Source: an uncultured Collinsella sp.
GTDB taxonomy: Bacteria > Actinomycetota > Coriobacteriia > Coriobacteriales > Coriobacteriaceae
Length of the DNA stretch: 45,960 nucleotides
Direction: 5' to 3'
Assembly (NCBI GenBank): GCA_900546115.1
Contig: URBQ01000019.1
Location: 1-45,960 of the forward strand
Below are positions 16,764 through 25,366 of the stretch, in pieces. Numbering within the stretch: position 1 is the stretch's first letter; each line of letters starts with the position of its first letter. The translations under genes were made by a program, and so were the position numbers. The notes under the pieces were generated by a model. The model saw only the letters and a program-made list of their open reading frames with translations, did not search any database and was not told the origin of the DNA.

Positions 16764-17816
16764 TTACGCGACGGTATAGACCCAGTTGTGCTTATCTTCA
16801 ACAGCACCAGACTGGATACCAGTCAGGGTCTCGCGGAGCTTCTTCATCACAGGGCCGATCTCGGTGTAGCCAGCCGGGAAGGTCACGGTCTCATCGGCAC
16901 CATAAACCTTATTGTCGATCTCGCCCACCGGGGAGATGACGGCGGCGGTGCCGCACAGGCCGCACTCCACAAAGGTGCCGGCCTTGACCTCGGCCCACTC
17001 GACGGGGCGCTGGTCGACGGTTATGCCCAGGTCCTGAGCAACCTGAACGAGCGAGCGACGGGTGATGGAGGGCAGGATGGAGTCAGTGTGCGACTGCGGA
17101 ACGACAAGCGTGCCATCCTCCTTCACGAACAGGACGTTGGCGCCACCGGTCTCCTCGACATAGGTGCGGGACTCGGAGTCGAGATACAGGTTCTCGGCAT
17201 AGCCCTCGCGATGGGCCTCCATCGTGGGCTTGAGGGACATGGCGTAGTTGAGGCCGGCCTTGATGTTGCCGGTGCCGTGCGGTGCCGCACGGTCATACTC
17301 AGAAACGCGCAGCTTGACGGGCTTGAGGCCACCCTTAAAGTACGGACCGACCGGGGTCACGAGAATGCGGAACGTGTACTCAGGAGCGGGAGCCACGCCG
17401 ATCACGTCACCGGAGCCGATCATAAACGGACGCACGTACAGGGTCGCGCCGGAGCCGAAGGGCGGAACCCAGGCGGCGTTGGCAGAAACGACCTGCTTGA
17501 CGGCCTCAACAAACTTGTCCTTGGGGAACGGGGGCATCTCGAGGCGCTGGGCAGAGTTGTACATACGCTCGGCGTTCATGTCGGGACGGAAGCAGACGAT
17601 GCTGCCGTCCTCGGCGGTGTAGGCCTTCAGGCCCTCAAAGACCTCCTGGCAGTAATGGAAGATGCCACCGCACTCGGAGACGTGCAGGGTGTGGTCGGTG
17701 GTCAGGCCACCCTCGTCCCACTCGCCATCCTTCCAATGAGCCTCGTAGCTGTAATCGGTCTTCATGTAGCCAAAGCCGAGGCTACCCCAATCGATATCCT
17801 TCTTCTCGACAGTCAT
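16764..17816 (-). CDS. ilvE: Branched-chain amino acid aminotransferase
   Basis: This 350-aa class IV PLP enzyme interconverts leucine, isoleucine or valine with their 2-oxo acids, using glutamate/2-oxoglutarate. The Schiff-base lysine is K186 in GNIKAGLNYA. The substrate- and PLP-site segments EVFEGLKAY, LYVRPFM and the EETGGANVLFV region are intact. Length and motifs fit the group found in Gram-positives. The ATG at 17816 has AAGGAG 6 nt upstream; a longer frame to 17966 is untranslated leader. No other ilv or leu gene is adjacent, and I see no T-box. A -10-like TACAAT lies at 17970-17975 (minus strand), making a leader of about 150 nt. Confidence 0.95.
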   Translation of the reverse strand: MTVEKKDIDWGSLGFGYMKTDYSYEAHWKDGEWDEGGLTTDHTLHVSECGGIFHYCQEVFEGLKAYTAEDGSIVCFRPDMNAERMYNSAQRLEMPPFPKDKFVEAVKQVVSANAAWVPPFGSGATLYVRPFMIGSGDVIGVAPAPEYTFRILVTPVGPYFKGGLKPVKLRVSEYDRAAPHGTGNIKAGLNYAMSLKPTMEAHREGYAENLYLDSESRTYVEETGGANVLFVKEDGTLVVPQSHTDSILPSITRRSLVQVAQDLGITVDQRPVEWAEVKAGTFVECGLCGTAAVISPVGEIDNKVYGADETVTFPAGYTEIGPVMKKLRETLTGIQSGAVEDKHNWVYTVA

Positions 17817-18045
17817 ATGTCGCTCCTTACATACACAGTTGCATACTCGCGAACCCGCACGCAAGGACCGGGGCCGACCGCGTCGCAACGTCGCACGCCC
17901 GGAGCGTAGAGCCGGACGGGACACGCGAACAGCATCAAAGCCGATGGCACGTCGATTCGCATGCACGAGATTGTACTCCCCGCACGCGTCGGATAAAACG
18001 TTTTTCTTTAACTAACTAAAGTATTCTCATTTGAACGGCACTAAA

Positions 18046-18077
18046 GAGGCCCGCCACCGCAAGCGATGACGGGCCTC
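18046..18077 (-). terminator. Terminator after the DedA gene
   Basis: GAGGCCCG and CGGGCCTC arms enclose a 16-nt loop. On the minus strand TTTAG follows. It begins 38 bp past the stop. Confidence 0.7.
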
Positions 18078-18114
18078 AACTACACGGTTTGCGCGCCGAT
18101 TCAGGCTAAGCGCT

Positions 18115-18753
18115 CTATTTGCCCAGCTTGGCCTTGACGATGCCGACCACGGTCGGAATGATCGACACGGCGACGATGCCGATAATCAGCAGCTCAAAGT
18201 GCTCCTGCACAAAGGGGATGCCGCCAAAGAAGTAACCCAGCAGCGTAAAGACCGTCGACCAGGTAATGCCGCCCAACACGTTAAAGATGACAAAGTTGCG
18301 CCAATGCATGCCGCCCATGCCGGCGATGAAGGGCACAAAGGTGCGGATAAACGGGAAGAAGCGACCCAGGAAGATGGCCAGGTGGCCCCATTTGTCCAGG
18401 AAGTCCTCGGACTTTTTGATGCGCTCGGGCGTCATGGCCTTCACCTTGCCCGAGGCGATGATCTTTTGGCCAAAGAAATGACCGATCATAAAGTTGCACT
18501 GATCGCCCAAGATGGCAGCCGTCCATGCGACGGCCAGCAGAGCCACGATGTTAAAGCCGCCGTTGTGGGCAAAGAAACCCGAGGCAAACAGCAGCGAATC
18601 GCCGGGAAGGAACGGGAAGAACACCACGCCCGTCTCGATAAAGATGATCAGGAACACGCAGCCATAGGCCATAAGCGGGCCGGCGGCGATCCAGCTGGCG
18701 ATCGCGGTGCGCGGATCCTTAAGCAGCTCGGCGATAAAATTGATGAAACCCAT
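18115..18753 (-). CDS. DedA-family membrane protein
   Basis: A 212-aa integral membrane protein of the DedA (SNARE-associated, PF09335) family. These act in membrane homeostasis and, in some members, as undecaprenyl-phosphate or phospholipid flippases. Signature segments are GVVFFPFLPGDSLLF (residues 43-57), the GxFFGxK-like HFFGQKI, and RFFPFIRTFVPFIAGMGGM (130-148), which holds the conserved arginines. The start at 18753 has GAGAGG 9 nt upstream; the longer reading to 18837 has no support. It is monocistronic. Confidence 0.9.
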   Translation of the reverse strand: MGFINFIAELLKDPRTAIASWIAAGPLMAYGCVFLIIFIETGVVFFPFLPGDSLLFASGFFAHNGGFNIVALLAVAWTAAILGDQCNFMIGHFFGQKIIASGKVKAMTPERIKKSEDFLDKWGHLAIFLGRFFPFIRTFVPFIAGMGGMHWRNFVIFNVLGGITWSTVFTLLGYFFGGIPFVQEHFELLIIGIVAVSIIPTVVGIVKAKLGK

Positions 18754-18977
18754 GAAGTAAAACCTCTCAGTTGTGGGCGCGGACACGTCCAAGTTGACCA
18801 GTATACGGTTGCGGCGCCCCCTCGTGCGCAACCCCACAAAAGCATGACTCCATTACCAGCAAGTTTGCATAACTGACACTTGTCGCCCAAAGCAAAGCAA
18901 GATCGCCCTTCTTAATCCCTAGCGAATCGCTATACTTTATTGAATCGCATTGTCACGGCGCTGAGGGAGGGCGGCCA

Positions 18978-19682
18978 GTGAGCTTTATCAATACCATTCG
19001 CGAGGACATCAAGACCGTCCAAGCGCAGGACCCCGCCGCGCAAAACGGTCTGGTCATTTTTCTTTCGTACCCCGGCCTGCACGCCAAGTGGAACCACGTG
19101 CCCGAGCACTGGCTGTGGGAGCACGGCCATCGCTCGCTCGCCCGGGTGCTCTCGCAAATCACCCGCCACATCACCGGCGTCGAGATTCATCCCGCTGCAC
19201 AGATCGGCAAACATTTCTTTATCGACCACGCCATGGGCGTTGTCATCGGCGAGACCACCATTGTGGGCGACAACTGCGTGCTCTACCAAGGCGTCACACT
19301 CGGCGGTACCGGCAACGAGACCGGCAAACGCCATCCCACCCTGGGCAACAATGTCACGGTGGGCACGGGCGCCAAGGTGCTTGGCAACATCCACATTGGC
19401 GACAACGTCAAGATCGGCGGCAACTCGGTCGTCGTCAAGGACGTGCCCGACAACTGCACCGTCGTGGGCGTGCCCGGGCGCATCATCAAGCGCAACGGCT
19501 GCCGCGTGTTCGAGGAGAGCTTCGACGCCAAGCAGCATCGCGAGTACATGCCCGACGATGCCGCCGAGCAGAGCGCCCTCAACCGCCAGGGCATCAACGA
19601 AAACGCCCGTCGCGTCAAGGAACTCGAGCGAGAGGTGGCCGAGCTCAAAGCCCTCGTCGCCAAGCTCGTGGACGAGCGCTAG
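18978..19682 (+). CDS. cysE: Serine O-acetyltransferase
   Basis: The 234-aa enzyme makes O-acetylserine from serine and acetyl-CoA, the first step of cysteine synthesis. It has the N-terminal helical part, with HWLWEHGHRSLARVLSQ, and the left-handed beta-helix hexapeptide repeats from about residue 70 (IHPAAQIGK, GVVIGETT, NCVLYQGVTLGGTG). The catalytic His sits in the FIDHAMG segment. A charged coiled-coil-like tail (205-234, RRVKELEREVAELKALV) is an extra compared with minimal enzymes. The start is GTG with GGGAGG 7-8 nt upstream. A -10-like TATACT lies near 18930. No cysK follows; a bidirectional terminator does. Confidence 0.95.
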   Translation: MSFINTIREDIKTVQAQDPAAQNGLVIFLSYPGLHAKWNHVPEHWLWEHGHRSLARVLSQITRHITGVEIHPAAQIGKHFFIDHAMGVVIGETTIVGDNCVLYQGVTLGGTGNETGKRHPTLGNNVTVGTGAKVLGNIHIGDNVKIGGNSVVVKDVPDNCTVVGVPGRIIKRNGCRVFEESFDAKQHREYMPDDAAEQSALNRQGINENARRVKELEREVAELKALVAKLVDER

Positions 19683-19720
19683 GGCCGTGGGCAGCCGCCA
19701 CAGCATGAACGCCAGCACAA

Positions 19721-19760
19721 AAGGCGCGCCAGGGAATCCGCCCCCGGCGCGCCTTCTTTT
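19721..19760. terminator. Bidirectional terminator between cysE and the ABC exporter
   Basis: AAGGCGCGCC (19721-19730) pairs with GGCGCGCCTT (19746-19755). TTCTTTT follows on the plus strand and TTTTG on the minus strand, serving the convergent cysE and ABC genes. Confidence 0.8.
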
Positions 19761-19793
19761 CGATGCGACATGCGGGACTGCCCCTTTGTCACC

Positions 19794-21788
19794 TTATGCG
19801 AACTGGCTTAGGTAGAGGTCGGCGTAAGCGCCCTCGGCAGCCAGCAGCTCCTTGTGCGTACCCTGCTCGATGATATTGCCGTGATCCATGACCAGGATGA
19901 GGTCGGCATCGACGATCGTCGACAGACGGTGCGCGATCACAAAGCTCGTGCGCCCGCGCATGAGCGCGTCCATGGCGCGGCCGATGGCAAGCTCGGTGCG
20001 CGTGTCCACGCTCGATGTCGCCTCGTCCAGGATGAGGATCGCCGGGTTGTTGAGCAGCACGCGCGCGATGGTCAGCAGCTGACGTTGGCCCTGGCTGATG
20101 CTCTCGGCATCGTTAGCCACCCGTGTGTCGTAGCCCTGCGGCATAGTGCGCACAAAGAAGTCGACCTGAGCGGCACGTGCGGCCGCGACAATCTCCTCGC
20201 GCGTCGCCTCGGGACAGCCATAGGCGATGTTCTCGGCAATGGTGCCATCGAACAGCCAGGCGTCCTGCAACACCATGCCAAACTGCTGGCGCAGCTCGCC
20301 GCGGTCCATGCGGCTCGTGTCCACACCGTCGAGGGTAATGCGGCCGCCGTCGATCTCGTAGAAGCGCATGAGCAGATTGATGAGCGTGGTCTTACCCGCA
20401 CCCGTGGTTCCCACCACGGCGATCTTCTGACCCGGCTCGGCGGCAAACGACACGTCGCGCATGAGCGGCTTGTCGGGCGCATAGCCAAAGCGCACGTGCT
20501 CAAAAGCGACGCGGCCCTCCACCTTGCCCGGCAGCTTGGCAGCCTCGCCCGGCTGCGGATCGGCCTCCATCTCGGGCTCATCGAGCAGGTCGAACACGCG
20601 CTCTGCGCTCGCCAGCGCGCTCTGCAGCGAGTTAAAGGTAAACGACAACTGCGTCATGGGTTCGGACGCCTCGTAGATAAACTGGAAGAACGCCTGGAAC
20701 ACGCCGACGGTCATATGCCCGGCAACCAGCATGCTGCAGCCCACCAGCGCAATCACGATCTGCGCCAAACGGCCGATAAAGCGCACCGCAGGGCCGACGG
20801 CGTTAATCATAAAGTCGGCCTTGGTGCTCACGCGCGCCAGCTCCTTCGAAGCTTCGCGTACCTCGGCAGAGCTCTGGCGCTCGCGGTTAAACGCACGGAT
20901 CACCAGACGGCCCGAGTAGCCTTCCTCGACCGCGCTCGTAATCTTGGACACCCACTCCTGGCGCTCGCCCGTCACATCGTGCGTGCGGCGCGACACGACC
21001 TTCGTCACCAGCAGCGAAAGCGCCGTAAAGAACAAAAAGATGAGCGTGAGCGGCACGCTAAACACGAACATCACGCTCACGGCGCCCACCACGGTACCGA
21101 TCGACACCAGCAACTGCAGCAGTCCGCGCTGCATGCTCTCAGACATCTTGTCCAGGTCGTTGGTCGCGCGGCTGACGACCTCACCGGGGCGATGCGCATC
21201 AAAGTAAGCGAGCGGCAGACGGCTGAGCTTTTGCGCGATGCGGTTGCGCAGGCGCAGGTTGAGGCGCTCAGCAACACTCGACATCAAAAAACTCTGGAGC
21301 GCATAGAACGAGGCAGCGGCCGTCCAGATCATAAAGTAGACGAAGATGGTCTTGCCGCAGTTCTCCCAAGTGATGTTGAAGGTGGTTCCGTTGGCAAACG
21401 CCACCTGAATGTGGCCCCACAGCTCATCGATCACGCGGGCGCTGTATGCCGGCGCGGCGGTGTTAAAGATGACGTAGAACACGATGCTCGCGAACACGAT
21501 ATAGAAACGCCAATGATCGCCGGCAGCCTCGCTCCACAGGCGGCGCGCCGTCGCCCAGGTATCCCGAGGCGTCTCGTCCTCGTCCTCGTCGTCAACGTCG
21601 CGCATGCGCTCCGCCTCGGCACGGGCGCGCTCATCCTCGGCTCGTTCGTTTTCCTCGTACAGCGCCTGGCGACGAGCCTCGCGCTTGGCGGCGTCATCCA
21701 GCTCGGTCGACGCGGCAGCCGTTTCCTCGACCAGTCCCGCGGCAGCGGCGTCATCAACGCCGCCCTGCTTCTTGAGCTCCCCGGTCAT
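19794..21788 (-). CDS. ABC exporter half-transporter, second subunit
   Basis: A 664-aa fused membrane and ATPase subunit of the multidrug/lipid exporter type. An acidic, Arg/Glu-rich N-terminal extension of about 75 residues precedes six membrane helices and an NBD with Walker A GTTGAGKTT, signature ISQGQRQ, Walker B LILDEATSSVD and the H-loop AHRLST. With the preceding gene it should form a heterodimeric exporter. I chose ATG at 21788: it is one base past the stop of the upstream ABC gene and has GGAGGT 7 nt before it. GTG at 21797 would overlap that site. Third gene of the MarR operon. Confidence 0.92.
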   Translation of the reverse strand: MTGELKKQGGVDDAAAAGLVEETAAASTELDDAAKREARRQALYEENERAEDERARAEAERMRDVDDEDEDETPRDTWATARRLWSEAAGDHWRFYIVFASIVFYVIFNTAAPAYSARVIDELWGHIQVAFANGTTFNITWENCGKTIFVYFMIWTAAASFYALQSFLMSSVAERLNLRLRNRIAQKLSRLPLAYFDAHRPGEVVSRATNDLDKMSESMQRGLLQLLVSIGTVVGAVSVMFVFSVPLTLIFLFFTALSLLVTKVVSRRTHDVTGERQEWVSKITSAVEEGYSGRLVIRAFNRERQSSAEVREASKELARVSTKADFMINAVGPAVRFIGRLAQIVIALVGCSMLVAGHMTVGVFQAFFQFIYEASEPMTQLSFTFNSLQSALASAERVFDLLDEPEMEADPQPGEAAKLPGKVEGRVAFEHVRFGYAPDKPLMRDVSFAAEPGQKIAVVGTTGAGKTTLINLLMRFYEIDGGRITLDGVDTSRMDRGELRQQFGMVLQDAWLFDGTIAENIAYGCPEATREEIVAAARAAQVDFFVRTMPQGYDTRVANDAESISQGQRQLLTIARVLLNNPAILILDEATSSVDTRTELAIGRAMDALMRGRTSFVIAHRLSTIVDADLILVMDHGNIIEQGTHKELLAAEGAYADLYLSQFA

Positions 21789-21789
21789 G

Positions 21790-23526
21790 CTACTCACCTC
21801 CCTTCATTTGCGATTCCGCGATGGCGCGGTACACCTCGCAGGTTTCCATAAGCTCGCCATGCGTGCCCAAGCCCACGACCTCGCCGTCCTTGAGCACAAC
21901 GATCTGGTCGGCATGCAAAATCGTCGAGATGCGCTGCGCGATGATGAGCACCGCGGCGTCGCGCGTCTCGTCCTGCAGCGCATGGCGCAGGGCCGCATCG
22001 GTCTTAAAGTCCAGGGCCGAAAAACTATCGTCGAAGATATACAGGTCGGCGCGCTTCATGAGCGCGCGAGCAATGGCCAGGCGCTGGCGCTGGCCGCCCG
22101 AAAAGTTCGTACCGCCCTGGGCAACCGGAGTGTCGAGCCCCTGCGGTTGGTCGAGTACAAAGGTGCTCTGGGCAACCTCAAGCGCGTGAAGCATGTCGCC
22201 CTCGGTCGCGCCTTCGTTACCAAAGCGAAGGTTGCTCGCCACCGTGCCCGAGAACAGCCACGCCTTCTGCGGCACGTAAGCGATATGCCCGCGAATCTCA
22301 CCTTGCGAAAGGTCGCGCAGGTCAACGCCGTTCAGGCGAATGGCGCCCTTCGTGGCATCGTGGAAACGCAACAAGAGCTTGGCCACCGTCGACTTGCCCG
22401 AACCCGTCGAGCCGACGATTGCGGTCGTCTGACCGCGACGACAGGCAAAGCTCAGGTCGCACAGGGTGTCCTCGTCGGCATCGTCAAAGCGAAACGACAT
22501 ATGATCGAACACGGCAACAGCATCCGCATCGTCCTCGGAGGCAGTCGCCCCGTCACCCAGCGTACGCTGGCCATCGACGATGCTCGGCTCAATCTCCAAC
22601 ACCTGCTGCGCACGGTTCAGGCACGCGGCAGCACGCGGAAGCGTCAGCACCACCATCTGCGCCATCATCACAAAGAACAGGATCAGAATTGCATACTCCA
22701 GCACCGCCGAGATACTCGCAATCTGCATGGCGTGGGCACCTACGCGGTTGCCGCCCACCCACAGCACCGCCACCTCGGCGATGTTCATCAAAAAGAAGCT
22801 TGAGCTGTCGAGGCCCACAAACAGGTGGTTGACTTTGATGGCGTTGGCGGCGTATTCGCTAAACACCTCGTCCAGACGCCGTTCCTCGTGGCGCTCCTTG
22901 TTAAACGCACGGATGACGCGCACGCCCACAATATTCTCGCGCAGCACCACGTTCATGCGGTCGATAAAGCCCTGTAGGCGCATAAAAATCGGCGCCGCGT
23001 TGGCAACCGTAAAGACCGCCGCCACCAGCACAATCGCAACGACTACGCCCAGAAGCGTGCCCATGGCGGGATCGATAAACCAGGCGAAGATGATGCCCGC
23101 CACAGCCAAAAACGGCACGGGCAGCACCAGCTGAATCGTCTGCAGAATCGCCTGCTGAATCACGTTGATGTCGTTGAGCGAGCGCGTGATCATCGATCCG
23201 GTGCCAAAGCGCTCAAAATCGCTGGCCGCGAGCTCGAGCGATTTGTCGTACACGGCATTGCGGATATCGCAAGCCACGTTGGCGGCCAGGCGCGCCGAAA
23301 GATAGCAGCCCAGCACCGTGCCGCCGCTAGCCATGCTGGTCGCGATAAACATGTATAGGCCGTTGCGTAAAATGTAGTCGACATCGCCCGTGGTAATACC
23401 GGTGTTGACCATGTTCGCCAGCATCGTGGGAACCAACAGCGTACCGACGTTATCCACCAGCAGCACCAGCAGCGTCACTGCGACAAGCCCTCGATATGGC
23501 TTTAGAAACCTCATTAACAGTCGCAC
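21790..23526 (-). CDS. ABC exporter half-transporter, first subunit
   Basis: This subunit is 578 aa, with six membrane helices and an ATPase domain: Walker A GSTGSGKST, signature FSGGQRQR, and a Walker B that reads LYIFDDSFSALD. Asp replaces the usual catalytic Glu (DDSFS rather than DEATS). That pattern is typical of the degenerate-site partner in heterodimeric exporters such as BmrCD-type pairs. The GTG start at 23526 overlaps the MarR gene end and gives the family-like opening MRLLMRFLKPY. An ATG at 23514 overlapping the MarR TAA as TAATG is the alternative. Substrate unknown; the MarR context suggests a drug, bile acid or toxic compound. Confidence 0.92.
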   Translation of the reverse strand: MRLLMRFLKPYRGLVAVTLLVLLVDNVGTLLVPTMLANMVNTGITTGDVDYILRNGLYMFIATSMASGGTVLGCYLSARLAANVACDIRNAVYDKSLELAASDFERFGTGSMITRSLNDINVIQQAILQTIQLVLPVPFLAVAGIIFAWFIDPAMGTLLGVVVAIVLVAAVFTVANAAPIFMRLQGFIDRMNVVLRENIVGVRVIRAFNKERHEERRLDEVFSEYAANAIKVNHLFVGLDSSSFFLMNIAEVAVLWVGGNRVGAHAMQIASISAVLEYAILILFFVMMAQMVVLTLPRAAACLNRAQQVLEIEPSIVDGQRTLGDGATASEDDADAVAVFDHMSFRFDDADEDTLCDLSFACRRGQTTAIVGSTGSGKSTVAKLLLRFHDATKGAIRLNGVDLRDLSQGEIRGHIAYVPQKAWLFSGTVASNLRFGNEGATEGDMLHALEVAQSTFVLDQPQGLDTPVAQGGTNFSGGQRQRLAIARALMKRADLYIFDDSFSALDFKTDAALRHALQDETRDAAVLIIAQRISTILHADQIVVLKDGEVVGLGTHGELMETCEVYRAIAESQMKGGE

Positions 23527-24014
23527 GACTCCCCCTCACCTTGATTCTCGGCTTGGCTCTCGGCAGCGATATGCTGCTTAAAGGCATCGCACTCATCGCC
23601 GAGCACCTGAGAGAATTTGCCGATCAAGCGCATAATCTCGCGCTGCTCACATGGCTCAAGCGCGCCAAAGGCTCGCTGCTCGGCCTTGAGTGCCGGCAGC
23701 GCATAACGCTCGGCAAATCGCCTGCCCTCTTCGGTCAGGCTCACAACCTTGTTCTTACGACTGCCTTCGGCAAACTCCAACGTTGCGAAGCCCCGCGCCG
23801 TCAAGGTTTTAATTGCCGAGTTGATGGTCTGCTTGCTGTAGAACCATTCGCTTGTCAGACGGCTTACGGCAATACTGCCGCCCGCCGTGCTGGTATCGAC
23901 GAGCATCCAGTAAGCGCAGTCCGAAAGGCCGCAGGCGCGCGAGAACTCCGAATAGATATGGTCGAGTCCATTGAGCAATCGGTCGAAGTCGACCAACGCA
24001 ACCGCACTATTCAT
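23514..24014 (-). CDS. MarR-family transcriptional regulator
   Basis: The 166-aa protein has a winged-helix core: SRLTSEWFYSKQTINSAIKT as the recognition region (about residues 52-71), then FAEGSRKNKVVSLTEEGRRFAE as the beta-wing. It heads the operon for the two ABC exporter subunits, its stop overlapping the first ABC start. This fits a local repressor released by an exported ligand. Two copies of a GTCCGA-TTTTGAC-type site lie upstream, one between -35 and -10 of a good promoter, so autoregulation is likely. The C-terminus (ENQGEGESCDC) is unusually Glu- and Cys-rich, with Cys at 164 and 166; these could be redox-sensitive, though that is only a possibility. Confidence 0.9.
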   Translation of the reverse strand: MNSAVALVDFDRLLNGLDHIYSEFSRACGLSDCAYWMLVDTSTAGGSIAVSRLTSEWFYSKQTINSAIKTLTARGFATLEFAEGSRKNKVVSLTEEGRRFAERYALPALKAEQRAFGALEPCEQREIMRLIGKFSQVLGDECDAFKQHIAAESQAENQGEGESCDC

Positions 24015-24030
24015 CTATCCCACCATTCGA

Positions 24031-24090
24031 TTGTCCGATTTTTGACCAATTTTGTGTCTCTAGATTAGTCCGAGTTTTGACTATCGTCAA
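24031..24090 (-). promoter_or_regulatory. MarR operon promoter with two direct-repeat operators
   Basis: On the minus strand, TTGACG (24085-24090) and TAATCT (24062-24067) are spaced by 17 bp. Two 16-bp direct repeats, 24031-24046 and 24066-24081, match at 14 of 16 positions (consensus on plus strand TNGTCCGANTTTTGAC). One overlaps the promoter spacer and the other lies downstream of the expected transcription start. The upper end also forms TTGAC-TATC-GTCAA. Confidence 0.7.
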
Positions 24091-24133
24091 CAGGCTCTCC
24101 GCAAACGCGTGCACTTTTATGGCCTATCGGCAG

Positions 24134-24169
24134 AAAAAGACCGCCGGCGCGGGGGCGGCGCCAGCGGTC
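24134..24169 (-). terminator. Terminator after the small conserved protein gene
   Basis: GACCGC/GCGGTC with an inner GGCGC/GCGCC stem; on the minus strand five T follow. It starts 27 bp past the stop. Confidence 0.8.
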
Positions 24170-24195
24170 ACGTGAAAATCGGGTTTTATTGCCTG

Positions 24196-24486
24196 TTAGG
24201 CAGCGACGGCCTCGTAGACCGTAGCGCCCGCAAAGCTGTCATGCAGGCTCTTGCCGCAAATCCAAGGCAGCTCAACAACCTCGCAGACCGTGTTGACCAG
24301 CTCGGAGCAGTCAGTAAAGTGGCCCTTATCGTTGAGGGCCTCGCAATCCTGAACACGCCAGTAGCCATCGGTGTGCGTGATGTAGTACTCGTGATCGTTG
24401 ATCGACACGAAAGCGCGCGTCTTGGAACGCAGCAGCTTCAGAAATCCTTCGAAGTCGGTCTCGACAACATCTCCAGCCTGGAACAT
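24196..24486 (-). CDS. Small conserved protein of unknown function
   Basis: A 96-aa soluble, acidic protein starting MFQAGDVVETDFEGF. It has no signal peptide or membrane segment. A run FVSINDHEYYITHTDGYWRV (about 35-54) looks like a small beta-rich fold, and four Cys are present (D-C-E, D-C-S, V-C-E and I-C-G contexts). The start is well supported by GGAGGT 7 nt upstream, and a strong terminator closes it, so it is a real, separately transcribed gene. I do not recognise a characterised family. It is divergent from the nitroreductase gene and downstream of nothing on its strand within 300 bp. Confidence 0.75.
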   Translation of the reverse strand: MFQAGDVVETDFEGFLKLLRSKTRAFVSINDHEYYITHTDGYWRVQDCEALNDKGHFTDCSELVNTVCEVVELPWICGKSLHDSFAGATVYEAVAA

Positions 24487-24781
24487 GATAGTTACCTCCT
24501 GGCCCGGCGCCACCACGGCGCATTGATAAACGTTGGCACTCCTTTAGTAAAACCTTTATCAGAGGTTATACGTTCGTCATTTAGGCAAGTGGTAAAAAAC
24601 CGCAGGGTAGACGGGATAAAACGTTTAACCATCCCATTTGTTTGTCACATTCTGAAGGTACTTTTATGCAAACCTACTTTCCCAATTGGAATCTATCCTT
24701 TTGGCCGGGCAATTGACCGTCTATCGTTTGAGCCCGACGGGTATGAACGGGGCATCTGCAACGCCACTACAAGGAGGCACC

Positions 24782-25303
24782 ATGGAGACTATCGAAGCGC
24801 TCATTCACCGCCGCAGCTGCCGCAAATACAGCGATCGTCCCGTCGAGGCCGAAAAGCTTGCACGTATTATCGAAGCCGGCCAATATGCACCGAGCGGCAT
24901 GGGCCGCCAGCCGGTGACGTTTGTCGCCGTCACCGATCCCGCGACCGTCGAGCGTCTCTCGCAGCTTAACGCCCAAGTCATGGGTAGCAACGGCGACCCC
25001 TTCTACGGAGCCAAAACGGTTGTGGTGGTACTGGTCGACCGCAACGTGCCCACGCATCTGGAAGACGGCTCGCTCGCCATGGGCAACTTGCTCAACGCCG
25101 CCTATGCACTGGGTGTCGATTCATGCTGGATTCACCGCGCGCATGAGGTCTTTGACTCGCCCGAGGGCCTGGAGCTGCTGGCCAGCTGGAGCCTGCCCGC
25201 CGACGGCAGCCTGCGCGGTGTCGGTCACTGCATTCTGGGCTATGCCGAGGACACGCTACCCGAGCCCAAACCCCGCCGCGACAACGTCGTCTACGTAAGG
25301 TAA
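24782..25303 (+). CDS. Nitroreductase-family flavoprotein
   Basis: The 173-aa protein belongs to the FMN-dependent nitroreductase fold (PF00881). It has the FMN-phosphate Arg cluster HRRSCRKYSDRPVE at residues 8-21, AGQYAPSGMGRQPV (34-47) and the C-terminal GHCILGYAED segment. Such enzymes reduce nitro-aromatics, quinones or flavins with NAD(P)H; the native substrate is unknown. The ATG at 24782 has AAGGAGG 5 nt upstream, so the in-frame extension back to 24686 is not coding. A 295-bp gap separates it from the divergent small gene; an AT-rich stretch at about 24540-24680 probably holds both promoters, without a clear consensus. Confidence 0.9.
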   Translation: METIEALIHRRSCRKYSDRPVEAEKLARIIEAGQYAPSGMGRQPVTFVAVTDPATVERLSQLNAQVMGSNGDPFYGAKTVVVVLVDRNVPTHLEDGSLAMGNLLNAAYALGVDSCWIHRAHEVFDSPEGLELLASWSLPADGSLRGVGHCILGYAEDTLPEPKPRRDNVVYVR

Positions 25304-25366
25304 CCCAAGAGCGTCATAGGGGTAGCTAATTTGGGACGAGGCTATTTTAGCCACCCCACTCGCAAC

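Noticed and set aside
16686..17909. 407-codon plus-strand open frame opposite ilvE
   Set aside because: It mirrors the ilvE reading frame in a GC-rich genome, has no ribosome-binding site or family motif, and begins inside a hairpin.
19854..21851. 665-codon plus-strand frame opposite the second ABC subunit
   Set aside because: Its length is an artefact of high third-position GC in the opposing gene; the translation is His/Arg-rich low-quality sequence with no domain.
25320..25366. Terminator after the nitroreductase gene
   Set aside because: GGCTA-TTT-TAGCC is only a 5-bp stem without a T run; too weak to call.
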